Source of the DNA: Variovorax terrae
Lineage (GTDB): Bacteria > Pseudomonadota > Gammaproteobacteria > Burkholderiales > Burkholderiaceae_C
DNA: 64,000 nt
Assembly (NCBI RefSeq): GCF_022809125.1
Contig: NZ_JALGBI010000001.1
Location: 2,232,001-2,296,000 of the forward strand
Direction: 5' to 3'
In this document: positions 10,246 through 18,368 of the stretch, piece after piece
Numbering within the stretch: the first letter of the stretch is position 1
How the letters are laid out: each line of letters begins with the position of its first letter
Program-made: the position numbers and the translations under genes
The notes under the pieces: model-generated
What the model was told of the DNA's origin: nothing
The model's database searches: none
The model's input: only the letters and a program-made list of their open reading frames with translations

Positions 10246-11616
10246 GTGGCACGACTGATCATGATTCTGCTGGGCGTCGACTACCTGCGCCAGCGCTGGC
10301 GCAGCCTCATGGTGGCCGGCTGCCTGAGCGCGCTGGCCGGCGTCTTCGTCCTGATCGACGCGCTGGACGGCGTGCTGTACTTCCCGCTGGGCCTGTTCGC
10401 CTACCTGCTGCTGGCCGAGGGCCTGGCCACCCTGGCCGTGGCCTGGACCGGCGTCGGCGGCCAGCGCGCGCTGCGCTACATCAAGGGCCTGGCCTTCGCC
10501 GGGGCCGCCGTGCTGATCCTGGGCGACTACCGGCACGGCAACTTCATCCTGTCGATGATCTTCGGCACCCTGTTCCTGGCCGACGGTCTGCTGCAGTCGG
10601 TCTCGGCCTACCTGGTCCGCTTCCGGCGCTGGCGCGCCGCGATGGCCGGCGGCCTGATCGAGATCGGCGTGGCGATCTTCTTCTACCAGCCCTACCCCAC
10701 GCACTACGTGGGCACCGTCGCCTATTGCGTGGGCCTGGCCCTGGTGTTCGGCGGCTGGAGCATCATCCTGGTCGCCCTGCGCACCCGCACGCTGACCCAC
10801 AACCCGGGCTTCGGCTCTGCCTCCCGGGCGGCCACCCCGACCAACCAGCCGTCCGGCCCCGAAGCGCCTCTCGAGTGGGACGGCCCGCCCGCCGCAGGCG
10901 AGAAGGCGCTGACGGTGCATGTGTGGACGCCCGTCGGCACCTCGAAGGCGCCGGTGCAGCGCGCGCCCATCGTCGACCGCTACATCGCGGCCGTCGACGT
11001 CAACGGCGTCATCTCCACCGGCCATGCCGCGCTGGAGTCGCCCGAGGGCATCTACATCAGCCTCTACCCCGGCGTGGAGATCGACCGCTCTCCCAGCGAA
11101 CTGGGCCGGGTGCTGCGCGCTACGCGGGACAACGACGTGCCGGGCCTCTTCCAGCCCGACTACGCGACCGAGGCCAGGGCGTGGTGCGAATCCACCACCA
11201 AGGTGCGCATCCGCAACTACAACCCGGCCCGGCTGCGCCTGTTCTGGGACGGCTACCGGCAGGATGCGACCTACAACCTCACGCACCGCAACTGCTCCAG
11301 CAGCGTGGCGCGCGCGCTCGAGGCCGCCGTCGAAGGCTCGGTGGGACAGGTACACGGGCAAGACCGCGGCTGGCGCGCTTTCTTCCGCATCCTGGTGACG
11401 CCCGAGCTCTGGGTAGCCGCCCAGATCCGCAAGCGCGCCGCCACCATGGCCTGGACGCCGGGGCTGACGCTCGACTACGCGCGCGCCATCAGCATGCTGG
11501 CCGACCCCCGGCCCTTTGGCTGGGTCAAGATGACGCGCCTCGCCATGCGCCGCAGGATGCTGTCGCGCCGGCGCTGGAGGGACGAGCACGCCAGCGCGGC
11601 GCGCGCTCCAGAGTGA
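10246..11616 (+). CDS. DUF308/HdeD-like membrane protein fused to papain-like domain
   Basis: 456 residues. Residues ~18-190 contain about six transmembrane segments with the Gly/Ala-rich pattern of HdeD/DUF308 proteins. After a Pro-rich linker, residues ~220-390 form a soluble domain with a conserved His in V-I-S-T-G-H-A-A-L (His260), a YISLYPG strand and a Cys in T-H-R-N-C-S-S-S-V (Cys350). The order His then Cys, with NCSS(x)VARAL, fits the circularly permuted NlpC/P60 (papain-like) fold, whose members cleave or transfer amide or acyl bonds. That function is inferred from two motifs only. The C-terminus is Arg-rich. The GTG at 10246 is used, with GGGA upstream; ATG at 10261 is an alternative. 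TATACT at 10198 could be its -10. Confidence 0.75.
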   Translation: MARLIMILLGVDYLRQRWRSLMVAGCLSALAGVFVLIDALDGVLYFPLGLFAYLLLAEGLATLAVAWTGVGGQRALRYIKGLAFAGAAVLILGDYRHGNFILSMIFGTLFLADGLLQSVSAYLVRFRRWRAAMAGGLIEIGVAIFFYQPYPTHYVGTVAYCVGLALVFGGWSIILVALRTRTLTHNPGFGSASRAATPTNQPSGPEAPLEWDGPPAAGEKALTVHVWTPVGTSKAPVQRAPIVDRYIAAVDVNGVISTGHAALESPEGIYISLYPGVEIDRSPSELGRVLRATRDNDVPGLFQPDYATEARAWCESTTKVRIRNYNPARLRLFWDGYRQDATYNLTHRNCSSSVARALEAAVEGSVGQVHGQDRGWRAFFRILVTPELWVAAQIRKRAATMAWTPGLTLDYARAISMLADPRPFGWVKMTRLAMRRRMLSRRRWRDEHASAARAPE

Positions 11617-11702
11617 ACCGGTGCCGCGAGGGAGCCAAACCCCGTCATCGGCCGATTATCAAATTAAAAGCGGCGGATGTCCTGGCCCCGCGGTGCTCTG
11701 AA

Positions 11703-11719
11703 GCTATCATTTCGATAGC
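11703..11719. repeat. Dispersed mini-hairpin GCTATC-N5-GATAGC
   Basis: gctatcatttcgatagc, a perfect six-base inverted repeat in the gap between two convergent genes. Same family as the copies at 1337, 14117 and 14666. Confidence 0.6.
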
Positions 11720-11734
11720 AATAGCCAGCCGCTC

Positions 11735-12640
11735 CTAGCCCCAGACCACCGAGCGCATCGAGATCGAGGCCGCCTGGAACAGGTTGTTGAAGAAGCGCGG
11801 CGCTTCCTTGGCGTCCACCGCGCCGGCGGCGTGCAGCAGCGGCAGGTAGTGGTCGTAGGTGGGATGGGCCAGCTGCGCCACCTGGCCCAGCTTCTGGAAG
11901 TCGGCCAGCGCCGCCAGGTTGCCCTTTTGCAGGTAGTCGCCGATCGTCTTGTCGAACTCGATCGCCCAGTCGTAGGCCTGGTTGCTGGCCGCGCTGCGCT
12001 GGGTGGCGCGCAGGTTGTGCACGATGTTGCCGCTGCCCACGATCAGCACGCCGCGATCGCGCAGGCCCTTGAGCTGGCGGCCCAGCGCGAAATGCTCGGC
12101 CGGCGGACGGTTGTAGTCCATGCTGAGCTGCACCACCGGAATGTCGGCCTGGGGAAACATCGGCTTGAGCACCGACCAGGTGCCGTGGTCCAGCCCCCAT
12201 TCCTGCTTGTCCAGGCCCACGGCCGGCTGCTTGATGCCCTGGCTGATTTCGAGCGCCACGGCCGGCGCGCCGGGCGCGGGGTACTGCTGGTCGAACAGCT
12301 CCTGCGGAAAGCCGCCGAAGTCGTGGATGGTCTTGGGCTTGTCCATGCCCGTGAGGTACCAGCCGCGCGTGAGCCAATGTGCCGAAATGCACAGGATCAG
12401 CTGCGGCCGGGGGAATTTCGTGCCGAACTCCTTGCCCAGCGCCTGCCAGCTCTGGCGGAATTCGTTGTCCTCGATGGCGTTCATCGGGCTGCCGTGGCCG
12501 ATGAACAGCACGGGCATGCGCTCGGTTTTCTTGAGCGACTTGAGTTGATCCAGCGCGGCGGCATCGGCAATCGTGGTCATGAAAGCTCCCATGGAGGCGG
12601 CTGAACCGCCCGCGGCGGCCAGCAAGGTTCTTCGATGCAT
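11735..12640 (-). CDS. ygiD: DODA-type extradiol dioxygenase (YgiD family)
   Basis: 301 residues. Class III extradiol (LigB-like) ring-cleavage enzyme, annotated in relatives as 4,5-DOPA dioxygenase. Metal-site motifs FIGHGSPMNAIEDN and CISAHWLTRG are present, followed by GGFP, WGLDHGTWSVL, GSGNIVHNLR and HPTYDHYLPLL, the usual order. Unlike E. coli YgiD it has about 35 extra N-terminal residues starting M-H-R-R-T-L-L-A-A-A-G-G-S-A-A, which look like a Tat-type signal with twin Arg; export is inferred. The physiological substrate is unknown. It stands alone, convergent with the membrane/papain-like fusion gene and divergent from phaZ. Confidence 0.87.
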   Translation of the reverse strand: MHRRTLLAAAGGSAASMGAFMTTIADAAALDQLKSLKKTERMPVLFIGHGSPMNAIEDNEFRQSWQALGKEFGTKFPRPQLILCISAHWLTRGWYLTGMDKPKTIHDFGGFPQELFDQQYPAPGAPAVALEISQGIKQPAVGLDKQEWGLDHGTWSVLKPMFPQADIPVVQLSMDYNRPPAEHFALGRQLKGLRDRGVLIVGSGNIVHNLRATQRSAASNQAYDWAIEFDKTIGDYLQKGNLAALADFQKLGQVAQLAHPTYDHYLPLLHAAGAVDAKEAPRFFNNLFQAASISMRSVVWG

Positions 12641-12793
12641 ATGAAATCGTTCTGCTATATAACCAAAAGGCTGATCAAGAACAGAGTGATGGGGGTTTGC
12701 AAAGGTTCCCCGTGCTCATCTTGCCTCCAAAGGCCCAACCTGTGCCAGTGTCGGTGTTTTCACTGCCTGCGTCCGGGCCCCGCAACTGCTATA

Positions 12794-12804
12794 TTGCACC
12801 GCAA
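12794..12804. promoter_or_regulatory. Candidate PHA-regulator site TTGC-N3-GCAA
   Basis: ttgcaccgcaa, a small inverted repeat 23 bases before the phaZ start, in a region that also contains ATAAC repeats. PhaR-type repressors of PHA genes bind TGC/GCA-rich palindromes in other bacteria. The assignment here is a guess from position and pattern. Confidence 0.3.
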
Positions 12805-12827
12805 CATAACCGGATAACAGGCCCCCG

Positions 12828-14189
12828 ATGCTCTACCAGATCTATGAAGCCCAGCGCTCCCTGATGGAGCCCTTCGCCGATTTCGCGCAGGCCGCCGCCA
12901 AACTCTACAGCAACCCGCTCTCGCCGTTCGGCCAGAACCCGTTCGCGCAGCGCGTCTCGGCCAGCTACGACCTGTTGTACCGGCTGGGCAAGGATTACGA
13001 AAAGCCCGCGTTCGGGCTCCAGACCGTCAACGTGGACGGCGTGGACGTGGCCATCCACGAGCGCGTGGAGATCGACAAGCCCTTTTGCGAGCTGCGCCGC
13101 TTCAAGCGCTTCTCCGACAACCCGGCAACGCTGACCCAGCTCAAGGGCCAGCCCGCGGTGCTGATCGTGGCGCCGCTGTCGGGCCACTACGCCACGCTGC
13201 TGCGCGACACCGTGCGCACCATGCTGAAGGACCACAAGGTCTACATCACCGACTGGAAGAACGCCCGCATAGTGCCGCTGGCCGACGGTGAGTTCCACTT
13301 GGACGACTACGTCAACTACGTGCAGGAGTTCATTCGCCACCTGCAGGGCGTCTACGGCAACTGCCACGTGATCAGCGTGTGCCAGCCCACCGTGCCGGTG
13401 CTGGCCGCGGTATCGCTGATGGCCAGCCGTGGCGAGACCACGCCGCTGACCATGACCATGATGGGCGGCCCGATCGATGCGCGCAAGTCGCCCACGGCCG
13501 TCAACAACCTGGCCATGAACAAGAGCTTCGAGTGGTTCGAGAACAACGTCATCTACCGCGTGCCGAGCAACTTCCCCGGCGCCGGGCGGCGCGTCTACCC
13601 GGGCTTCCTGCAGCACACGGGCTTCGTGGCCATGAACCCGGACCGCCACGCCAGCAGCCACTACGACTATTTCAAGAACCTGCTCAAGGGCGACGACGCC
13701 AGCGCCGAAGCGCACCGCAAGTTCTACGACGAGTACAACGCCGTGCTCGACATGGATGCCGACTACTACCTGGAAACCATCCGCATCGTGTTCCAGGAAT
13801 TCCGGCTGGTGCACGGCACCTGGGACGTGAGGGGCGTGGATGGCCAGCTCGAGCGCGTGCGGCCGCAGGACATCACCACCACGGCGCATTTCACGGTGGA
13901 AGGCGAGCTCGACGACATCTCGGGCGCCGGCCAGACCGAAGCGGCGCACGGCCTGTGCAGCGGCATCCCTAAGACGCTGCAGAAACACCTGGAAGTCAAG
14001 GGCGCGGGCCATTACGGCATTTTCAGCGGCCGCCGCTGGCGCGACGTGGTCTACCCCCAGGTCAAAGCCTTCATTCATGAACACAATCAGCCGCAGGTCC
14101 AGGCGGTGCGGTCATCGGCTGCTACCAAAAAAGTAGCAGCCCGAAGCCCGGCCCGGCCAGCGGCGAAGCGCAAGGCAGCGAAGGCCTGA
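12828..14189 (+). CDS. phaZ: Intracellular PHB depolymerase
   Basis: 453 residues. Mobilises polyhydroxybutyrate granules in the cytoplasm by thiolysis/hydrolysis. It belongs to the Ralstonia PhaZ1 family, where the lipase-box Ser is Cys: here [10 protein letters not shown] with Cys185. The N-terminal [15 protein letters not shown], the motif [13 protein letters not shown] and the C-terminal [13 protein letters not shown] (catalytic His) are typical. There is no signal peptide. The last ~30 residues are an Ala/Lys/Arg-rich tail (A-T-K-K-V-A-A-R...K-R-K-A-A-K-A) that may bind granules or DNA; a mini-hairpin at 14117-14141 lies inside the DNA encoding it. The RnfB-like gene follows after 13 bases. 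Confidence 0.94.
   Translation: MLYQIYEAQRSLMEPFADFAQAAAKLYSNPLSPFGQNPFAQRVSASYDLLYRLGKDYEKPAFGLQTVNVDGVDVAIHERVEIDKPFCELRRFKRFSDNPATLTQLKGQPAVLIVAPLSGHYATLLRDTVRTMLKDHKVYITDWKNARIVPLADGEFHLDDYVNYVQEFIRHLQGVYGNCHVISVCQPTVPVLAAVSLMASRGETTPLTMTMMGGPIDARKSPTAVNNLAMNKSFEWFENNVIYRVPSNFPGAGRRVYPGFLQHTGFVAMNPDRHASSHYDYFKNLLKGDDASAEAHRKFYDEYNAVLDMDADYYLETIRIVFQEFRLVHGTWDVRGVDGQLERVRPQDITTTAHFTVEGELDDISGAGQTEAAHGLCSGIPKTLQKHLEVKGAGHYGIFSGRRWRDVVYPQVKAFIHEHNQPQVQAVRSSAATKKVAARSPARPAAKRKAAKA
14117..14141. repeat. Mini-hairpin inside the phaZ coding tail
   Basis: ggctgctac and gtagcagcc, nine-base perfect arms around a seven-base A-rich loop. It lies in frame within phaZ and encodes part of its Lys/Ala-rich tail. 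It shares the GCTA...TAGC core with the intergenic copies. Confidence 0.6.
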
Positions 14190-14202
14190 CCCACTCACGC
14201 CG

Positions 14203-14856
14203 GTGCAAGACCTCGCCCGCCGCCTCAACGACCTGTTGCCGCAGACCCAGTGCACGCGCTGCGGCTACCCGGACTGCGCGAGCTACGCGCAAGCCATCGC
14301 CGCGGAGGGTGCCCCCCTCAACCAGTGCCCGCCCGGCGGCGCCGAGGGCATCGGGCGGCTGGCCGCGCTGACGGGCCGGCCCGCCCTGCCGCTGAACCCG
14401 GCCAACGGCACTGAAGGGCCGCGTGCCGTGGCCGTCATCGACGAAGCCTGGTGCATCGGCTGCACCCTGTGCATCAAGGCCTGCCCGACCGATGCCATCG
14501 TCGGCGCCAACAAGCTCATGCACACCGTGGTCGAGCCGCATTGCACCGGCTGCGAGCTGTGCATCCCGGTCTGCCCGGTGGACTGCATCAGCCTGGAGAA
14601 CGTCAGCGGCGAGCGCACCGGCTGGGCAGCGTGGTCACCCACACTGGCCGCCCAGGCCCGCGATCGCTATGAATTCCATAGCATCAAAGCACGGCGGGAC
14701 GTGGACGATAACGAGAAAAGGCTCGAAACCAAGGCCCAAGCCAAGCTGGCAGACCTGCCGGCCCACACCCAAAGCGGCGATGCCGCCGAACTGGCCCGCA
14801 AGCGTGCCGTCATCGAGGCCGCGCTGGCACGGGCCAAGGCCCGGCGCAACGCATAG
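14203..14856 (+). CDS. RnfB-type ferredoxin protein
   Basis: 217 residues. An N-terminal 4Fe-4S motif of the RnfB/Fer4_4 type (CTRCGYPDC...NQCPPGG) is followed by two ferredoxin clusters, [12 protein letters not shown] and [12 protein letters not shown]. Proteins of this kind carry electrons for Rnf-like complexes, but the membrane anchor of true RnfB is absent and no other rnf genes are present, so it probably works as a soluble electron carrier. The C-terminal ~60 residues are helical and charged. A GTG start at 14203 is used, 13 bases after phaZ. Confidence 0.85.
   Translation: MQDLARRLNDLLPQTQCTRCGYPDCASYAQAIAAEGAPLNQCPPGGAEGIGRLAALTGRPALPLNPANGTEGPRAVAVIDEAWCIGCTLCIKACPTDAIVGANKLMHTVVEPHCTGCELCIPVCPVDCISLENVSGERTGWAAWSPTLAAQARDRYEFHSIKARRDVDDNEKRLETKAQAKLADLPAHTQSGDAAELARKRAVIEAALARAKARRNA
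14666..14682. repeat. Mini-hairpin inside the RnfB-like gene
   Basis: gctatgaattccatagc, perfect six-base arms (GCTATG/CATAGC), read through in frame within the 3' third of the ferredoxin gene. Same family as the other GCTAT copies. Confidence 0.6.
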
Positions 14857-15077
14857 CGGCCAGCGCGATGGCGCCGGTATCAGCCATTTCTGACACCAGA
14901 CTGAAACCACATCAGTATCCGAAGCATTTCCTGGGGCAAAAATGAACAAGGGTAATCCCTAGTACACACACCCTAGAATCCCTCACTTTCCTGAGAAGGA
15001 TCAAGGCGCCCGCGAGCACGACACGCTCCTGGCGACCGGTCCAAAACACAACAGAGACAAGGAAAGAGGGAGCATCG
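14857..15077. promoter_or_regulatory. Promoter region of the ATPase-phosphatase gene
   Basis: A 221-base AT-richer gap. It contains agggtaatccct (14949-14960, inverted AGGG/CCCT) followed by a second ACCCTAG...CCCT copy at 14970-14983. This looks like a paired binding site for a dimeric regulator. GGAAAGAGGGAG precedes the ATG at 15078 as a ribosome binding site. A loosely similar GGGTATC...TACACC block lies upstream of prkA. Confidence 0.45.
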
Positions 15078-16436
15078 ATGCAGCATCAGCACTGCCTGCA
15101 CGCCGAGGGATATGGGGTGGCGTTCGGCGACAAGGTCATCCTGGCCGAACTCGATTTCGCGCTGCGCGCCCAGGCCGTCACCGCGCTGCTGGGCCCCGCC
15201 GGCACCGGCAAATCCACGCTGCTGCGCTCGCTCGCCGGGCTGAACGACGGCAACCCCCGCTTCACCGCCTGGGGCCAGATCGAGTACCTGGGCCGACCTC
15301 TGTCTGACAGCCACCGGCCCGCGCTGGTGAAACAGAACGCCCGCCTCATGATGGCGTCGACGTTGCAGGCAGTGGCCGAGCTGGCCCGGCCGCGCCTGGC
15401 CCTGGGTCCGGCCGCGCTGCGCGACTGGTGCGCCGACTACGTCACGGCCATGGGCCTGCCCGAGCTGGCCGACCACCTGGATCAGCCGACGCTGGAGCTG
15501 CCCACCGTGCAGCAGCGCGCCGTCGCCATCCTGCGCGAGGCTGCGGCCGAGCCGGCACTGCTCATGGTGGACGAGCCCACGGCCGACCTGGACGAACACG
15601 ACGCCCACCTGCTGATCGACCTGCTGCAGCGCATCGCCCACACCTCGGCCCTGCTGCTCGTGGTGCACAACCAGCGCCAGGCCCGGCGGGCAGCGCAGCA
15701 CATGCTGCTGCTGGCCGGCGGCCGCATCCAGGAGGCCGGCGGCATGGAGGACTTCCTGGTGGCACCGCAGTCAGACGCCGGCCGCCAGTTCGTGCGCACC
15801 GGTAGCTGCGCGCTGCCTGCCCCCGGCGCCGACCCGGCCAGCCTGGCCGACGACGCGCCCGTGCCCCCGCCTCTGCCGGCCGCCGCCCAACGGGCGCTGG
15901 CGCAGCAACAGGCTCCAGCAACCCAGCTACCGCTGCAGGGACAGCCGGACGCGGTGCCCGCCAGCCGCGGCCCGCGCGGCTTCCACTGGCTGGTGCCGGG
16001 CCGGCTGGCCGGCACACCGCTGCCGGGCGTGGTGCAGGACATCGACCGCGACCTGGAGGCGTTGCGCCGCTGCGGCATCACCCGCCTCATCACGCTGACC
16101 GAGCACGACCTGCCCCAGGACGCCCTGCAGCGCCAGGGCCTGAACAACCTGCACCTGCCGGTACGCGACCGCGAACCGCCCAGCGTGGCCCAGATCCAGA
16201 TGCTGCTGCTGCGCATGGACCAATTGCTGCGCCGGGGCGAGGTACTGGCCGTGCACTGCCTGGCCGGCATTGGCCGAACCGGCACGGTGCTCGCCTCGTG
16301 GCTGGTGCGCGAAGGGCTGACCGCCGCCGAGGCGCTGCGCCGCGTGCGCCTGATCGACCCGCAATACGTACAGAGCGCCGAGCAGGAGGTTTTCCTGCAG
16401 CAGTACGAGGATGCAATCCTGCGCAAGATCATCTGA
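15078..16436 (+). CDS. PstB-like ABC ATPase fused to dual-specificity phosphatase
   Basis: 452 residues. Residues 1-230 are an ABC ATPase closest in pattern to PstB: Walker A GPAGTGKS (39-46), a Q in V-K-Q-N, Walker B LLMVDEPTADL (Asp165, Glu166) and the switch His in VVHNQRQARRA (His197). The ABC signature LSGGQ is replaced by L-P-T-V-Q (141-145). A Pro/Ala-rich linker (~235-300) leads to a dual-specificity/tyrosine phosphatase domain (300-450) with general acid Asp364 in VRDREPPS and the P-loop H-C-L-A-G-I-G-R-T-G (Cys394, Arg400). No transporter membrane subunit is nearby, so a cytoplasmic regulatory role is more likely than transport. It is followed by a roadblock-like protein 45 bases downstream. 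Confidence 0.88.
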   Translation: MQHQHCLHAEGYGVAFGDKVILAELDFALRAQAVTALLGPAGTGKSTLLRSLAGLNDGNPRFTAWGQIEYLGRPLSDSHRPALVKQNARLMMASTLQAVAELARPRLALGPAALRDWCADYVTAMGLPELADHLDQPTLELPTVQQRAVAILREAAAEPALLMVDEPTADLDEHDAHLLIDLLQRIAHTSALLLVVHNQRQARRAAQHMLLLAGGRIQEAGGMEDFLVAPQSDAGRQFVRTGSCALPAPGADPASLADDAPVPPPLPAAAQRALAQQQAPATQLPLQGQPDAVPASRGPRGFHWLVPGRLAGTPLPGVVQDIDRDLEALRRCGITRLITLTEHDLPQDALQRQGLNNLHLPVRDREPPSVAQIQMLLLRMDQLLRRGEVLAVHCLAGIGRTGTVLASWLVREGLTAAEALRRVRLIDPQYVQSAEQEVFLQQYEDAILRKII

Positions 16437-16481
16437 CACCTTTCACCCTTTTCCCCCCACGACCACAAGGAAATCTTCTCC

Positions 16482-16886
16482 ATGAATCTCGACGCTCTGC
16501 TGAACAAACTCGCCTCCACCGTCCCCGAATGCGTGGCCGCCGGCTACGTGGATGCCGCCTCCGGCATGCTGCTGGCCATCAAGACCGTGGACTCGCACCC
16601 GCGCGAAGTCATCGACCTGGTGGCGGCAGCCACGGCCGACCTGTTCAACGGCCCCAACGTCTCGATGATCGAACGCATGTTCAAGAAAGCGCGAGGCTTG
16701 CAGGACGACGGCCACCACTATTTCCAGGAAATCATCGTCAACAGCGACAACCTGATCCACGTGTTCCTGCGCGGCAAGGTCCACCCCGAGTACGTGGCCG
16801 TGTTCGTGTGCCGCCGCACCGCCAATCTGGGCATGGCCCTGACCAAGGCACGCTTGGCGATGCCCGAGCTCGAAGCCGGGCTCTGA
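16482..16886 (+). CDS. Roadblock/LC7-like protein
   Basis: 134 residues, no signal peptide or membrane segment. The N-terminal two thirds fit the roadblock/LC7 pattern: a first helix (LLNKLASTVPECVAAGYVD), a strand A-S-G-M-L-L-A-I, and a helix PREVIDLVAAATADLF. In bacteria such proteins dimerise and act on small GTPases, NTPases or kinases. Family assignment is by eye and only moderate. AAGGAAA precedes the ATG. It follows the ATPase-phosphatase fusion in the same direction and is probably co-transcribed, so the two may form one signalling unit. Confidence 0.65.
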   Translation: MNLDALLNKLASTVPECVAAGYVDAASGMLLAIKTVDSHPREVIDLVAAATADLFNGPNVSMIERMFKKARGLQDDGHHYFQEIIVNSDNLIHVFLRGKVHPEYVAVFVCRRTANLGMALTKARLAMPELEAGL

Positions 16887-16912
16887 GCTGGCCAGCCATC
16901 GGCACGCGCATC

Positions 16913-17284
16913 ATGAGCCCGTCCATCGAGGCCACGATCTACCACAACCCGCGCTGCGGCAACTCGCGTGGCGCCCTGGCGCTGCTGCGCGAACATGGCA
17001 TCGAGCCGCGCATCGTGGACTACCTGGCCATACCGCTGGACGCCAGTCAGCTGCGAGCCCTGGTGACGGCGCTGGGCTTACCGGTGCGCGAGCTGCTGCG
17101 CAGCAAGGAAGCCCTTTATCAGGAGCTCGGCCTGGACGACCCTGTCTTGAGCGAAACGCAGCTCATCGACGCCATCGTCCGGCATCCGGTGCTGCTGAAC
17201 CGCCCCATCGTGGTCACGCCGCGCGGTGCCCGCCTGTGCCGCCCGCCCGAGAAGGTGCTGGAACTGCTGCCAACGGGAGCCTGA
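16913..17284 (+). CDS. arsC: ArsC-family arsenate reductase
   Basis: 123 residues. Glutaredoxin-dependent arsenate reductase fold: N-P-R-C-G-N-S-R-G with the catalytic Cys15, GIEPRIVDYL, LLRSKE, and the C-terminal RPIVVTPRGARLCRPPEKVLELL carrying the conserved Arg residues. The shorter YfgD-like branch of the family has the same motifs, so true arsenate reduction is not assured; no arsB, arsR or arsH is nearby. It begins 26 bases after the roadblock-like gene and may belong to that operon. It converges on the 2-oxoacid oxidoreductase operon. Confidence 0.85.
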   Translation: MSPSIEATIYHNPRCGNSRGALALLREHGIEPRIVDYLAIPLDASQLRALVTALGLPVRELLRSKEALYQELGLDDPVLSETQLIDAIVRHPVLLNRPIVVTPRGARLCRPPEKVLELLPTGA

Positions 17285-17312
17285 CAGGACATCAACAGTC
17301 CGGCACTTTCGT

Positions 17313-18368
17313 TCAGCGCAGGCTCGCGTTGAGCTTGTCCAGCATGGCGGCGCCGGGACACAGCTGCTCGCGGCCCAGCGCATTGAGCGGCGTGGCGCTG
17401 GTGTTCAGGGCCTGGTGCAGGTCGCTGGCCTCCGGGTCCAGGTAGAGCAGGCCCGTCACCACCTCGCCGCGGGCCTGGTGCAACTGCACATGGTTCATCG
17501 CGGCCAGCCGGTCGGTCGGGTCGTAGCCCTCGTGCAGTTTGCGCAGGCGCAGCACGGTGCCGTCGTGCTGCGGCACGTCCACCACCTCGCCCGCGGGGTA
17601 GTCGGTGGTGATCTCGGTGCGTGGCGTGATGAAGTCGATGCGGCTCACCGCCTCGTTGTGCTCGCGCACGTAGTCGTAGCTCTTGGTGCTGCCCGCATGG
17701 TTGTTGAAGGCCACGCAGGGGCTGATGACGTCGATGAAGGCTGCGCCGCCGTGGCCGATGGCGCCCTTGATCAGCGGCACGAGCTGCGCCTTGTCGCCCG
17801 AGAAGCTGCGCGCCACATAGGTGGCGCCCAGTTGAAGAGCCATGCCAACGAGGTCGATCGCGCTGTCCGAGTTGAGCACGCCCTTCTTGCTCTTGCTGCC
17901 GCGGTCGGCCGTGGCCGAGAACTGGCCCTTGGTCAGGCCGTAGACGCCGTTGTTCTCCACGATGTAGACCATGCGCACGCCGCGGCGCATGGCGTGGGCG
18001 AACTGGCCCAGGCCGATGGAGGCCGAATCGCCGTCGCCCGAGACGCCCAGGTACAGCAGGCCGCGGTTGGCCAGGTTGGCCCCGGTCAACACCGAGGGCA
18101 TGCGTCCATGCACGGTGTTGAAGCCGTGCGAGGCGCCGAGGAAATAGTCCGGCGTCTTGGAGCTGCAGCCGATGCCCGAGAGCTTGGCCACGCGGTGCGG
18201 CTCGATGTCCAGCTCCCAGCAGGCCTGGATGATGGCCGCCGAGATCGAATCATGGCCGCAGCCCGCGCACAGCGTGGAGATCTTGCCTTCGTAGTCGCGC
18301 CGGGTGTAGCCGACCTGGTTGGTCTTGAGCGTGGGGTGATGCAGCTGCGGTTTGGCAATGTAGGTCAT
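17313..18368 (-). CDS. korB: 2-oxoacid:ferredoxin oxidoreductase, beta subunit
   Basis: 351 residues. TPP-binding subunit that decarboxylates a 2-oxoacid to the acyl-CoA, passing electrons to FeS clusters. Motifs: CAGCGHDS and GIGCSS (cluster Cys), GDGDSASIG and ENNGVYGLTKGQ (TPP and Mg binding), and DVISPCVAFNN. The start codon overlaps the stop of the alpha subunit gene as ATGA (18365-18368), a translational coupling. Substrate (2-oxoglutarate versus others) cannot be read from sequence. Confidence 0.9.
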   Translation of the reverse strand: MTYIAKPQLHHPTLKTNQVGYTRRDYEGKISTLCAGCGHDSISAAIIQACWELDIEPHRVAKLSGIGCSSKTPDYFLGASHGFNTVHGRMPSVLTGANLANRGLLYLGVSGDGDSASIGLGQFAHAMRRGVRMVYIVENNGVYGLTKGQFSATADRGSKSKKGVLNSDSAIDLVGMALQLGATYVARSFSGDKAQLVPLIKGAIGHGGAAFIDVISPCVAFNNHAGSTKSYDYVREHNEAVSRIDFITPRTEITTDYPAGEVVDVPQHDGTVLRLRKLHEGYDPTDRLAAMNHVQLHQARGEVVTGLLYLDPEASDLHQALNTSATPLNALGREQLCPGAAMLDKLNASLR

